In this document: one piece after another, positions 38,001 to 47,217 of the stretch
How positions within the stretch are numbered: the first letter of the stretch is position 1
Layout: every line of letters starts with the position of its first letter
Origin: Sulfurovum sp.
GTDB lineage: Bacteria; Campylobacterota; Campylobacteria; Campylobacterales; Sulfurovaceae
Length of the DNA stretch: 64,000 bases
Assembly (NCBI GenBank): GCA_020525365.1
Contig: JAIZOF010000001.1
Span: 682,502-746,501, forward strand
Direction of reading: 5' to 3'
Position numbers and translations under genes: made by a program
The notes under the pieces: model-generated
Told to the model about the DNA's origin: nothing
Databases searched by the model: none
The model's input: only the letters and a program-made list of their open reading frames with translations

Positions 38001-39215
38001 ATGACGTTAAATTTAAAAAAGGTTAAGACAGCATATGCGAGGTTGGAGAATGTGGTACATCATACCCCATTCTCATTAGCACCTATACTCAGTGAGATAA
38101 GTGGGTATGAGGTGTATTTAAAAAAAGAGAATCTTCAAAGAACAGGTGCATTCAAACTTAGAGGAGCTTTCAATAAGATTGCAACACTTGTCGAGAGAGA
38201 TGAAAAGGGTGGTGTCGTAACTGCTAGTGCAGGCAATCATGCACAAGGAGTGGCATTTGCTGCAAACTATTTTAGTATTGAGGCAACCATTGTTATGCCT
38301 GAGTCTACACCACTTACTAAAGTACAAGGGGTTAAAGCATTTGGTGCTAATGTTATTTTGCAAGGAAGCAACTATGATGAAGCCTATGCCTATGCTGTAC
38401 AATATGGTAAGAAAAAAGGGTATAATTTTGTTCATCCTTTTACTGATGAAGAGGTAATGGCAGGACAGGGTACAATTGCACTAGAGATGCTTGAAGAGCA
38501 ACCTGACCTTGATGCAATAGTCGTTCCTGTTGGTGGTGGTGGACTCATAGCAGGTATGGCAGTCGTAGCCAAGGAGATTAAGCCCGACATTAAGATCATT
38601 GCTGTTTCTGCGCAAGGTGCACCAGCCATGCGAAATTCCTATGAAGCCAAAAAACCCATAGACACTATTTTGGTACGTACAATTGCCGATGGAATTGCTG
38701 TACGCGATACTTCTCCTGCTACTTTAGAGTATATTTTACAACTTGTTGATTGTTTCGAGGGGGTGTGTGAAGATGAGATTGCTTCAGCTATTCTCTTTTT
38801 GCTTGAGCGTCAAAAAGTACTTGTAGAGGGTGCAGGTGTTGTAGGTGTGGCAGCACTGTTACACAATAAACTTAATCTTCCTAGGGGCAGTAAAGTAGGC
38901 ATTGTACTTAGTGGTGGAAATATTGATGTGACGATGCTCTCACTTATTATTGAGAAAGGTCTTATGAAATCTGCACGGAAAATGAAGCTTATTGTGACAC
39001 TCATGGATAAGCCTGGTGCACTCCAACATTTTACCAAAATATTGACTGAAGTAGGGGCAAATATTGTACAGATTGGCTATGATCGTACCTCTATTAACCT
39101 TGAGTTTGGTGATGCCCATGTAAGTGTGGCATTGGAGACTAAAGGAAAAGAGCATCAAGAATCAATACGTCAGTGTCTCAAAGAGAATGGATTTGTTTTC
39201 AGGGAAGAACAGTGA
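38001..39215 (+). CDS. ilvA: Threonine dehydratase (threonine ammonia-lyase)
   Basis: IlvA deaminates threonine to 2-oxobutanoate, the first step to isoleucine. The 404-residue PLP enzyme has the Schiff-base lysine in AFKLRGAFNK (about residue 51), the phosphate-binding SAGNHAQGV (about 77) and VGGGGLIAGMA (about 177), and a C-terminal ACT-like domain (from about 325, MKLIVTLMDKPGALQHF) that may bind isoleucine for feedback control. I use the ATG at 38001, preceded by gtagagg, and not the long upstream extension. ilvB and ilvH follow within 3 kb. Confidence 0.9.
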   Translation: MTLNLKKVKTAYARLENVVHHTPFSLAPILSEISGYEVYLKKENLQRTGAFKLRGAFNKIATLVERDEKGGVVTASAGNHAQGVAFAANYFSIEATIVMPESTPLTKVQGVKAFGANVILQGSNYDEAYAYAVQYGKKKGYNFVHPFTDEEVMAGQGTIALEMLEEQPDLDAIVVPVGGGGLIAGMAVVAKEIKPDIKIIAVSAQGAPAMRNSYEAKKPIDTILVRTIADGIAVRDTSPATLEYILQLVDCFEGVCEDEIASAILFLLERQKVLVEGAGVVGVAALLHNKLNLPRGSKVGIVLSGGNIDVTMLSLIIEKGLMKSARKMKLIVTLMDKPGALQHFTKILTEVGANIVQIGYDRTSINLEFGDAHVSVALETKGKEHQESIRQCLKENGFVFREEQ

Positions 39216-39283
39216 TAGATAGGTTTTCCATGAATTCAAGCTCTATTGGATAGTACAAATACTATGCTAGAATAGGGAGTTTT

Positions 39284-40201
39284 TTGATTGCGATAGACTT
39301 GGGTTCCAATACACTACGAGTATTGGAATATGATTGTGTTCGTAAGTGTTCCACTGCACAGTTTGAGAAGATTGTCAAGACAGCAGATAAGTTGGCTTTA
39401 ACAGGAGTAATTGACCATACTGCAATAGAGAGGGTAATCTGTGCTATTAAGGAGGCACAGGAGCAGATTGATTTTGATAGTCAAGAGATTGTTGCAGTGA
39501 CTACCGAGGCAGTGAGGCAAGCTAAAAATAGTAATAGTACACTTTTGCATATTGCAGAAGAGACAGGAGTAAAGTTTTGTGTTATAAGTGGCAATGAAGA
39601 GGCACGTCTTACCCTGCTTGCAGCACAAGAACGCCTTAAAAAACTACAGTACAACACAGCATCTTTTGCATTGATCGATATTGGAGGAGGTTCAACGGAG
39701 ATTATTTTTAGTTGTGCAAAGGGGTACATGAGTCGTAGCTTCCCTGTGGGTATTGTGACTATTGCACAACAGTATGGTGACCTTGATAAGATATGTCAAG
39801 CACTGCCTGACAAAATGCTTGACATGCAGATATTCTGTAATGAAACTTTTGCAACAAGGGGAGAAATTGATACTTTTGTGGCAACGGCAGGTACGCCAAC
39901 AACAGTGGCAGCAATGAAACTAGGACAGACATATGCAACCTATGATGCAACTCAGATTAATGGGGTTTCACTCAAAAAAGAGGAACTAGATTTCTATCTT
40001 GAAAAGTTACTCTCTATGTCTTTTGAGGAGAGAGAAGAGACTGTAGGAACAGGGAGAAGTGATTTAATTGTTGCGGGTATTCTTATTTTTAAACAGCTCT
40101 ACGCAATCCTTAAAAGTGATATTTGTATTGTGATTGATGATGGCTTGCGTGAAGGGGTAGCACTTGACGCATGCATGAAGCAAGCAAGTGTTACTATGTG
40201 A
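39284..40201 (+). CDS. Ppx/GppA-family phosphatase
   Basis: A 305-residue member of the exopolyphosphatase/guanosine pentaphosphatase family with an actin-like ATPase fold. The phosphate-1 motif is IDLGSNTLRVLEYD (about residues 4-17), the second is ALIDIGGGSTEIIF (about 128-141), and the C-terminal part has VGTGRSDLIVAGI. It probably handles polyphosphate or pppGpp. The start is a TTG with agggag 4 bases upstream. It lacks the extra C-terminal HD domain of longer Ppx proteins. Confidence 0.85.
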   Translation: MIAIDLGSNTLRVLEYDCVRKCSTAQFEKIVKTADKLALTGVIDHTAIERVICAIKEAQEQIDFDSQEIVAVTTEAVRQAKNSNSTLLHIAEETGVKFCVISGNEEARLTLLAAQERLKKLQYNTASFALIDIGGGSTEIIFSCAKGYMSRSFPVGIVTIAQQYGDLDKICQALPDKMLDMQIFCNETFATRGEIDTFVATAGTPTTVAAMKLGQTYATYDATQINGVSLKKEELDFYLEKLLSMSFEEREETVGTGRSDLIVAGILIFKQLYAILKSDICIVIDDGLREGVALDACMKQASVTM

Positions 40202-40255
40202 GACCAAAAAAGAACCAATAGGTTTTCTTAGAGTGCACCTCTAATATTATTTTGC

Positions 40256-40261
40256 TATAAT
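40256..40261 (+). promoter_or_regulatory. -10 box of ilvB-ilvH
   Basis: TATAAT preceded by TTTTGC, 35 bases before the ilvB ATG. No attenuator or leader peptide with branched-chain codons was seen in the short leader. Confidence 0.55.
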
Positions 40262-40296
40262 CGGGCTAAAATTTATTAAAATATGGAGTGTTGACC

Positions 40297-42000
40297 ATGC
40301 AAATGAGTGGTGCACAAATGGTGTGTGAAGCAATTATTGCTGAGGGTATTAAAATAGTTTTTGGATACCCCGGTGGTGCAATCATGCATGTTTATGATGA
40401 GATATATAAGCAGAATGGGTTTGAGCATATTTTAACCCGACATGAGCAAGCTGCAGTACATGCAGCAGATGGTTATGCTAGGGCGACAGGGGAAGTGGGG
40501 GTAGCCATGGTTACTTCTGGGCCAGGGTTTACTAATGCAGTAACTGGGTTAGCAACGGCTTATATGGATTCTATTCCTTTGGTTGTTATTTCAGGGCAGG
40601 TACCACTTTCATTAATTGGTACAGATGGTTTTCAGGAAATTGATGCAGTAGGGATTTCTCGTCCGTGTACCAAGCACAATTTTCTAGTACGTTCACTCGA
40701 AGAGTTGCCCCGTACCCTTAAGGAGGCATTCTATCTTGCAAGAAGTGGTAGACCTGGACCAATTCTTGTGGATATTCCAAAAGATATTACCGTTGAAATT
40801 GGGAGTTTTAGTTACCCAGACTCTGTAAGTATTCCAAGTTACAAGCCAACTTATAAAGGAAATAATCGTCAGATTGAAAAGGCAACCGAGGCAATTAAAA
40901 AGGCAAAAAAGCCATTGTTTTATATTGGTGGAGGGGTTGTTCTTTCTAATGCTTATCAATTGGTAAGAGAGTTAGTAGAAAAGACACAGATTCCTGTGGT
41001 TGAAACCTTAATGGCACGCGGTGTTATGGGTGCAAAAAACCCATTACTTTTAGGAATGCTGGGCATGCATGGGAACTATGCTTCCAATATGGCAATGAGT
41101 GAGACGGATTTGGTTATCTCTTTGGGTGCACGATTTGATGATCGTGTTACAGGAAAACTCTCAGAGTTTGCCAAATATGCTGATATTATCCATGTTGATA
41201 TTGATCCTGCCAATATTGCTAAACTGGTTGATGTAGATTATCCAATTGTTGGTGATATAAGTGCGGTACTTCAAAAAATGTTACCGCTTCTTGATAATAT
41301 TAATACAGATCGTTATCAGACATGGAGAGAGATACTCAAGCGCTACGATGAGCTTCATCCACAGTCCTATGTTGATTCTGATGAGGTAATTAAACCACAA
41401 TGGGCAATAGAGCGTCTTGGTGAATTGGTGGGTGAAGATGCTATCATTACATCTGATGTCGGACAACACCAGATGTGGGCAGCACAGCACTATCCATTTG
41501 ATAGACCACGCCAGTGGATTAACTCTGGTGGCCTAGGAACAATGGGCTTTGGGTTCCCTGCTGCTATTGGTGCAAAGAAAGCATATCCAAAGAAGACAGT
41601 TATTAATATTACCGGTGATGGCTCCATCTTGATGAATATGCAGGAGTTGGTAACAGCAGCAGAGTATAAGATACCAGTTATCAATATTATCCTTAATAAT
41701 CATTTTCTTGGTATGGTACGTCAATGGCAGACTTTCTTTTATGAAAAACGCTACTCTGAGACTGATTTAACTTTCCAGCCTAACTGGAAAGCACTTGCTG
41801 AAGCGTGTGGGGGTATTGGGTACGATGTAACAACCAAAAAAGGGTTTGATGCAGCAGTAAAAGATGCTATCAAGCAGAACAAAGTTTGTTTCATGAATGT
41901 GGCAGTTAATCGTTTTGAGAATGTACTTCCAATGGTACCTTCAGGTGGTGCACTTTTTAATATGATGTTGCCACCAAAAACTGAAATTGGAGAGGAGTAG
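40297..42000 (+). CDS. ilvB: Acetolactate synthase, large subunit
   Basis: A 567-residue thiamine diphosphate enzyme that makes acetolactate or acetohydroxybutyrate for valine, leucine and isoleucine. Motifs: FGYPGGAIMHVYDE near the start, the catalytic glutamate in TRHEQAAVHAADGYAR (about 48), and the TPP-binding GDGSILMNMQELVTA...ILNNHFLGMVRQWQ block (about 440-475). ATG at 40297 with tggag 8 bases before it. The regulatory subunit gene begins 5 bases after the stop. Confidence 0.95.
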   Translation: MQMSGAQMVCEAIIAEGIKIVFGYPGGAIMHVYDEIYKQNGFEHILTRHEQAAVHAADGYARATGEVGVAMVTSGPGFTNAVTGLATAYMDSIPLVVISGQVPLSLIGTDGFQEIDAVGISRPCTKHNFLVRSLEELPRTLKEAFYLARSGRPGPILVDIPKDITVEIGSFSYPDSVSIPSYKPTYKGNNRQIEKATEAIKKAKKPLFYIGGGVVLSNAYQLVRELVEKTQIPVVETLMARGVMGAKNPLLLGMLGMHGNYASNMAMSETDLVISLGARFDDRVTGKLSEFAKYADIIHVDIDPANIAKLVDVDYPIVGDISAVLQKMLPLLDNINTDRYQTWREILKRYDELHPQSYVDSDEVIKPQWAIERLGELVGEDAIITSDVGQHQMWAAQHYPFDRPRQWINSGGLGTMGFGFPAAIGAKKAYPKKTVINITGDGSILMNMQELVTAAEYKIPVINIILNNHFLGMVRQWQTFFYEKRYSETDLTFQPNWKALAEACGGIGYDVTTKKGFDAAVKDAIKQNKVCFMNVAVNRFENVLPMVPSGGALFNMMLPPKTEIGEE

Positions 42001-42005
42001 AAGCA

Positions 42006-42488
42006 ATGACAAACAATGCAACGAATGAAAAACGTGTTATCTCTGTTATTGTCATGAATGAGAGCTCTGTACTCTCCCGAATTACCTCTATGTTTGCTGC
42101 ACGTGGTTACAATATTGAATCTTTGACTGTTGCTCCTATCCCTGAGAGTGATATGTCGCATATGACTATTGAAACTAGAGGGAATGCGAAAGTAATGGAG
42201 CAGATTACAAAGCAATTACATAAGCTCATTTCTGTCTATAAGGTTATTGAACATGAAGAGATGATCGAGAAGGAGATGGTGCTAGCTAAGTTCCCTATTG
42301 CTGAAAACTTAGCAGATATTTCTGTACTTGCATCGGCCTACAATGGTGGTGTAGTGAATGTTGGTAAAGATATGATTATCGTTATGGTAGCAGATGAGCC
42401 CAAGCGTATTAAATACTTTATTGAGGCAGCACAGCGTTACAATCCATGTGAGGTAGTACGTGGTGGCGTGGTGGCGATCGAAAGATAA
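42006..42488 (+). CDS. ilvH: Acetolactate synthase, small (regulatory) subunit
   Basis: A 160-residue ACT-domain protein: RVISVIVMNESSVLSRITSMFAARGYNIESLTV at the start, then a second domain with PCEVVRGGVVAIER. It stabilises the large subunit and binds valine for feedback inhibition. It is 5 bases from ilvB and 21 bases from lpxD on the same strand. Confidence 0.93.
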   Translation: MTNNATNEKRVISVIVMNESSVLSRITSMFAARGYNIESLTVAPIPESDMSHMTIETRGNAKVMEQITKQLHKLISVYKVIEHEEMIEKEMVLAKFPIAENLADISVLASAYNGGVVNVGKDMIIVMVADEPKRIKYFIEAAQRYNPCEVVRGGVVAIER

Positions 42489-42509
42489 CTGATCATAACG
42501 AGGAAATAT

Positions 42510-43466
42510 ATGACCTATCCACTCTCGAAGATAGCAAAAGAGCTTAACCTTGATTTTAATGGTGATGATATTGATATAGAGGGCATTCACACCCTAAGTG
42601 AAGCAACACCTTCTCAGCTCAGTTTTTTTAATAATGATAAGAAGTATGAGGTACAACTTCCTTTAACAAAAGCAGGAGCAGTATTGATCGATATTAAGTA
42701 TGCAGACCTGCTTCCAGAATCGACCATTGCACTTATTACTGATGAGCCCTACTTAAAGTTAGCAGAAGCTTCAAGACTTTTTACCTATATCCCTTCTACA
42801 CAGACAGATAAACCACGTCAGGGAAAAGGGTGTGATATTGATATTTCGGTGACATTTGGTAAAAACGTTATGTTGGGAAACAATGTAGTTATTATGGCGG
42901 GTTGCTATCTTGGTGATGATGTTGTAGTAGGGGACAATACACTACTGTATCCCAATGTAACACTCTATTATGGTACAAAAGTGGGTAGTGACTCTATTAT
43001 TCATAGTGGTACAGTCATTGGATGTGATGGCTATGGATTTGCACACACGAAACAAGGAGAACATATCAAGATCTATCAGAATGGGCATGTAGTTATTGAA
43101 GATCATGTAGAGATTGGTGCTAATTGTACTATTGATCGAGCAGTATTTGGTACAACAGTTATTCGCAAAGGCACCAAGCTAGATAATCTTATTCAAATTG
43201 CACATAATTGTGATGTGGGAGAATGTTCATTGATAGCGGCACAAGTAGGGCTTGCTGGTTCTACAACCTTAAGAAGAAATGTGGTTATGGGTGGACAGAG
43301 TGCTTCAGCAGGACACCTTGAAGTGGGAGCCTTTGCAACAATAGCAGGTAAAGGAGGAGTAACTAAATCACTTGAAGGGGGTAAGACCTATGCTGGTTTC
43401 CCTGCCATTGAAATCCGACTTTGGAGACGCATGCAAGCAACATTAATGCGTTTGATTAAAAAATAA
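42510..43466 (+). CDS. lpxD: UDP-3-O-acylglucosamine N-acyltransferase LpxD
   Basis: LpxD adds the second acyl chain in lipid A synthesis. The 318-residue protein has an N-terminal uridine-binding part (about 1-100), then hexapeptide repeats of a left-handed beta-helix (VMLGNNVVIMAGCYLGDDVVVGD) with the catalytic histidine in LIQIAHNCDVGE (about 235), and a C-terminal helix. No other lipid A gene is near; it is just joined to the ilv genes. Confidence 0.93.
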   Translation: MTYPLSKIAKELNLDFNGDDIDIEGIHTLSEATPSQLSFFNNDKKYEVQLPLTKAGAVLIDIKYADLLPESTIALITDEPYLKLAEASRLFTYIPSTQTDKPRQGKGCDIDISVTFGKNVMLGNNVVIMAGCYLGDDVVVGDNTLLYPNVTLYYGTKVGSDSIIHSGTVIGCDGYGFAHTKQGEHIKIYQNGHVVIEDHVEIGANCTIDRAVFGTTVIRKGTKLDNLIQIAHNCDVGECSLIAAQVGLAGSTTLRRNVVMGGQSASAGHLEVGAFATIAGKGGVTKSLEGGKTYAGFPAIEIRLWRRMQATLMRLIKK

Positions 43467-43509
43467 ACCTTTTGTGCTATAATCACCCATATTAACTAAA
43501 GGATTTAGT

Positions 43510-43740
43510 ATGAGTGGAAAAATGACTGAAATTGCCAAGATGAATCTCAGTGGAACCAATGATGGTAAAATTATGATTACAACCATTGAAGAACCTTATG
43601 GTATAGGTAGTGAAAATATTGCAAGTATTGGTATTTTTCTTCAGGAAAATGCACAGGAACCCGATTGGAAAGTACATATTCCTAAGGAAAATATTGATGC
43701 AGTAATTAGTGCACTCCAAAAAGCCAAAGAGGTTCTTTAA
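43510..43740 (+). CDS. Conserved small protein of unknown function
   Basis: A 76-residue soluble protein, acidic to neutral, without cysteine. The readable core is KMNLSGTNDGKIMITTIEEPYG and the end is EPDWKVHIPKENIDAVISAL. It has a clear aaagga before the ATG and its own TATAAT at 43478-43483, so it is probably expressed. No family was recognised. Nucleic-acid binding or a PC4-like fold (short beta-sheet followed by a helix) is a guess. Confidence 0.65.
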   Translation: MSGKMTEIAKMNLSGTNDGKIMITTIEEPYGIGSENIASIGIFLQENAQEPDWKVHIPKENIDAVISALQKAKEVL

Positions 43741-44013
43741 AAAGTATTATACTCTCCTTTATTGACTAGGGAGGGATTGATCTGATGATCTTTTTAATCT
43801 AACTTCCACCATTTTTTCTATATATGCCACCTTTTTGAAAAGTTAAAATATTTTAAAATTATTTATTGTACAAAACTTGAAAAAATAATAGTTGGCGATA
43901 CAATTTTGTGTCATATTATTTTAATGGGTATAAGGCATATTTCTTCATCATTAAGAGAACACAGTATAAAATTAAAGATTATAAAAAGACTGTTTAAAAA
44001 TCAGGAAATAATA

Positions 44014-44199
44014 ATGAAAATAAACCAAATCCTCTGTCGATACTGTAAGCAGTCTGTTGCCAAAGGAGATAAACGTTGCCCTTATTGTGGGATACTTAAT
44101 CCTTCTATGGATGTTAGGCAATCACTCACTTGGACAGTAGGGGTGATAGGGATACTTTATATTATTTATTTTTCAATATATTATTTTGGAAATAAGTGA
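44014..44199 (+). CDS. Zinc-ribbon protein with one membrane helix
   Basis: A 61-residue protein: the zinc ribbon CRYCKQSVAKGDKRCPYC (two CxxC pairs, about residues 8-25) followed by one membrane helix (WTVGVIGILYIIYFSIYYFG). I choose the ATG at 44014 because agga precedes it and the longer open frame upstream (from 43906) is of poor composition. The gap 43741-44013 shows only a weak stem and no gene. Function unknown. Confidence 0.6.
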   Translation: MKINQILCRYCKQSVAKGDKRCPYCGILNPSMDVRQSLTWTVGVIGILYIIYFSIYYFGNK

Positions 44200-44293
44200 C
44201 AATTTCCTATCATTTTCTGGACGACACCCTTGCTATTCATTATATCTACATATATAGTATAAAACAATATAAATACTTTACTAGGAATTGATA

Positions 44294-45574
44294 ATGTCAA
44301 AAATTATAGAATATTTTAAAAAATTGACACAGATACCACACTGTTCAAAAGAGTCAGCAAAGTTGTGTGATTTTTTGGTGAATTTTGCCCAAGAGCGAGG
44401 GTATATAGTTGAAGTGGATGAAGCTAAGAATATTTATGTGCATAAGGGTATGCCACGACTCTGTTTGCAAGCACATTACGATATGGTCTGTATGGGGAGA
44501 GCACCTGTTATTGAAGCCTATATAGAAGAGGGGTGGATGAAGGCAAAGAACTCTTCACTTGGAGCAGATAATGGGATAGCAATTGCAATGATGATGCAGA
44601 TGATAGATGATGGCAGAGTGTTAGAGTTTCTGTTTACTTCTGATGAAGAGATTGGGCTCATTGGTGCCAATGAGCTTGCTTTTAATCTTAAGGCAGACTA
44701 TATGCTCAACCTCGATAGTGAGGATGAGGCAGAGGTGTATATTGGGTGTGCAGGAGGTACAGATATTGTGGCACTCAAGCAAGATAACTATATAGAAGGC
44801 AAGGGTATTTGCTATGAAGTGGCAGTTAAGGGGCTGGCTGGCGGTCACTCTGGGGTAGATATTGATAAGAATATTCCCTCCGCGATTAAAGTGATTGGTA
44901 GGTACTTAAAGGAGAAGGAAGTCAAACAACTGGTAAGTATACATGCTGGTGAACGCCGTAATTCCATTCCTGCTAATGCTGTAGCAATTGTACGGTCTGA
45001 AGTACCTTTGAGAGATGAAGGGAAAGTAACTGTTAAGGTCTTGAGTGAATCACCTGATATACTTCAGAATGGAGAAAAAATTATTGATTTAATTGATACC
45101 TTTAGACATGGGGTACACCGCATGAATCAAGAATTTAGTATTCCTGATGTGAGTATTAATTTTGCTATTATTGTGGTTGACAAGAAGGGAAACATTACTG
45201 CTGAGGTCAGTGCTCGTGCGATGGATATGGTATCTCTTAATACATTGACTAGCAATACAGCTGAGATATTTAAAGCATATGGTTTTGAGATAAAAATAGA
45301 AGATAAATATCCTGCATGGAAGCCCGATATAACAAATTTTACAAACCTTATTGATGAAAAGATGAGAGAAGTATTTGGAAAAAGCAAATTGATGGCAATT
45401 CATGCTGGGTTGGAGTGTGGCGTAATTAGTACAAAGTATCCACAGATAAAATTTGCTTCTATTGGTCCAACTATTCGCTATCCACATTCAACACGCGAGA
45501 TGGTGAATATTGATTCGGTAGAGAAAATATTTGAGGTACTCAATAGAGTAATACAGTCAATTCAAACTATCTAA
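44294..45574 (+). CDS. pepD: M20-family dipeptidase (PepD type)
   Basis: A 426-residue zinc peptidase similar to aminoacyl-histidine dipeptidase. Metal and catalytic residues: LQAHYDMV (His, about 64; Asp two residues on), LGADNG (about 96), TSDEEIG (tandem Glu, about 119), NLDSED (about 145) and the C-terminal HAGLECG (about 374). The product probably cuts cytoplasmic dipeptides. An in-frame TTG two codons earlier exists; the ATG is preferred. It is convergent with nth, 3 bases apart. Confidence 0.85.
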   Translation: MSKIIEYFKKLTQIPHCSKESAKLCDFLVNFAQERGYIVEVDEAKNIYVHKGMPRLCLQAHYDMVCMGRAPVIEAYIEEGWMKAKNSSLGADNGIAIAMMMQMIDDGRVLEFLFTSDEEIGLIGANELAFNLKADYMLNLDSEDEAEVYIGCAGGTDIVALKQDNYIEGKGICYEVAVKGLAGGHSGVDIDKNIPSAIKVIGRYLKEKEVKQLVSIHAGERRNSIPANAVAIVRSEVPLRDEGKVTVKVLSESPDILQNGEKIIDLIDTFRHGVHRMNQEFSIPDVSINFAIIVVDKKGNITAEVSARAMDMVSLNTLTSNTAEIFKAYGFEIKIEDKYPAWKPDITNFTNLIDEKMREVFGKSKLMAIHAGLECGVISTKYPQIKFASIGPTIRYPHSTREMVNIDSVEKIFEVLNRVIQSIQTI

Positions 45575-45577
45575 GTT

Positions 45578-46231
45578 TTATACCTTAAAACGCTCTGTTG
45601 TTTTGCAATAAGGTTGCATAAAACAGCCATTGCATTCAGGTTTAAGCGCTTTGCATCGGTAGCGCCCAAATAATACCATTGCTTGATGGAGTCGATGTAG
45701 ATCAGTTTTGAATTTTTTGACCAATTGTTCTTCGCATTTGATGGCAGTGAGAGCATCGCAAAGACCTAGACGATGTGCCACACGGTAGACGTGAGTATCA
45801 ACTGCCATTAAGTTGGCACCGGTGTACTCTATCATTACAACATTGGCAGTTTTTTGTCCTACTCCTGCAAGCTTAACCAACTCTTTTTGTTTTAATGGTA
45901 TATTTCCTTCATAATTTTCTACAACATTCTGTGCCATCTTGATAAGATTTTTGGCTTTATTGTTAAAGAAAGAGCAGGTATTAATATGAGATTTGACTTC
46001 ATTGAGGTCGGCATTAGCGAGCAAGGCTGGATTGGGGTAATGCTTGAAAAAAGTAGGGGTGATGATATTGACACGTTTATCAGTACATTGTGCTGATAGC
46101 ATGACAGAAACGAGTAGCTCATAAAGGTTTTTATATTTTAGTTCAGTCACTGAATTGGGATAGTGTTCTAGAAAAAGCTTCTTAATTTTTTCTATCTCTT
46201 GTTTTGTTGCTTTTTTTACCTTTTTGGTCAT
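45578..46231 (-). CDS. nth: Endonuclease III
   Basis: A 217-residue DNA glycosylase/AP lyase for oxidised pyrimidines. It has SAQCTD, the helix-hairpin-helix LAGVGQKTANVVM (about 118-130) with the catalytic lysine, the catalytic aspartate in AVDTHVYRVA (about 142) and the 4Fe-4S loop CKALKPECNGCFMQPYC at the C-terminus (C-x6-C-x2-C-x5-C). Standard length; single gene. Confidence 0.95.
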   Translation of the reverse strand: MTKKVKKATKQEIEKIKKLFLEHYPNSVTELKYKNLYELLVSVMLSAQCTDKRVNIITPTFFKHYPNPALLANADLNEVKSHINTCSFFNNKAKNLIKMAQNVVENYEGNIPLKQKELVKLAGVGQKTANVVMIEYTGANLMAVDTHVYRVAHRLGLCDALTAIKCEEQLVKKFKTDLHRLHQAMVLFGRYRCKALKPECNGCFMQPYCKTTERFKV

Positions 46232-46345
46232 GCTGACTCAACTCCTTTAAAAAATCTTAGCATAACGCGTATTAATTAATAAATTGTTTAACTAGATACA
46301 GATATAATACTACCGTTTAATTTTAGATTTGAAAAAGGATATATT

Positions 46346-47182
46346 ATGACCAAATTTGTAAAAGTATCATTATTTACTATTGCTGTGACAGTAACTTCAA
46401 TTGTTGCTTCAGACATTCTTGTAACTGTTAATGGAAAAAATATTACCAAACAAGATGCTGAACTTTTTGTCCAAGCAAAATCTCCAAAGATGCACTACGA
46501 ACAGCTATCAAAAGATCAGAAGGAACAGGTTAAAAAGATACTTATAAAAGGAACACTCCTTGCAGAGTTAGCACAAAAAGAGGGTATCAAAAAGACACCC
46601 GAGTTTAAACATAGTATGGAGAAGGTAGCCGATCAGGTTGCTGTTGATATATGGATACAGAAACTGATAGAAAATACAACTATTAGTGATAAAAAAGCCA
46701 AAGCATTCTATGACAAGAATCAGGCAGCTTTCATGAAACTTGGAAAGATACATGCAAGACACATTCTTGTAAAAAGTGAACAAGAGGCAAAAGATATTAT
46801 TAATCAGCTTCAAGGACTGAGCAAAGACAAACTTAAAGCAAAGTTTATTGAACTTGCAAAATCAAAATCACAGGGTCCTTCTGGTGCAAATGGTGGTGAC
46901 CTTGGAAGCTTTGGAAAAAAAGATATGGTACCAGAGTTCTCCAAAGCAGCATGGAACCTTGTGGTAGGTACGATTACCACAGAACCTGTTAAGACAAAGT
47001 TTGGCTACCATGTGATCTATCTTGAAAAGAGAGATAAGGTACAAACGAAGCCTTTTGAGACAGTAAAAGAGAAGATTATTGCTAATTTGAAACAGAGAGA
47101 TTTTGAGAACAAGATTACAGATATTACCAAAGAGCTAATGAGGAAAGCAAAGATAGTTGATATGAGTAGAAAAAGCAAATAG
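46346..47182 (+). CDS. Periplasmic parvulin-type PPIase (PEB4-like)
   Basis: A 278-residue secreted protein resembling C. jejuni PEB4. Signal peptide (residues 1-21), SurA-like N-terminal helices (about 22-125) and one parvulin domain (about 130-235) with IHARHILVKSEQEA, GGDLGSFGKKDMVPEF and KTKFGYHVIYLEKR. It would help fold outer-membrane proteins. A TATAAT (46303-46308) and gaaaaagga precede the start. The next gene is a related chaperone without the PPIase domain. Confidence 0.88.
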   Translation: MTKFVKVSLFTIAVTVTSIVASDILVTVNGKNITKQDAELFVQAKSPKMHYEQLSKDQKEQVKKILIKGTLLAELAQKEGIKKTPEFKHSMEKVADQVAVDIWIQKLIENTTISDKKAKAFYDKNQAAFMKLGKIHARHILVKSEQEAKDIINQLQGLSKDKLKAKFIELAKSKSQGPSGANGGDLGSFGKKDMVPEFSKAAWNLVVGTITTEPVKTKFGYHVIYLEKRDKVQTKPFETVKEKIIANLKQRDFENKITDITKELMRKAKIVDMSRKSK

Positions 47183-47217
47183 TACAAAGAAATAAGGTTA
47201 GCTAATAGGTAAAAAGT

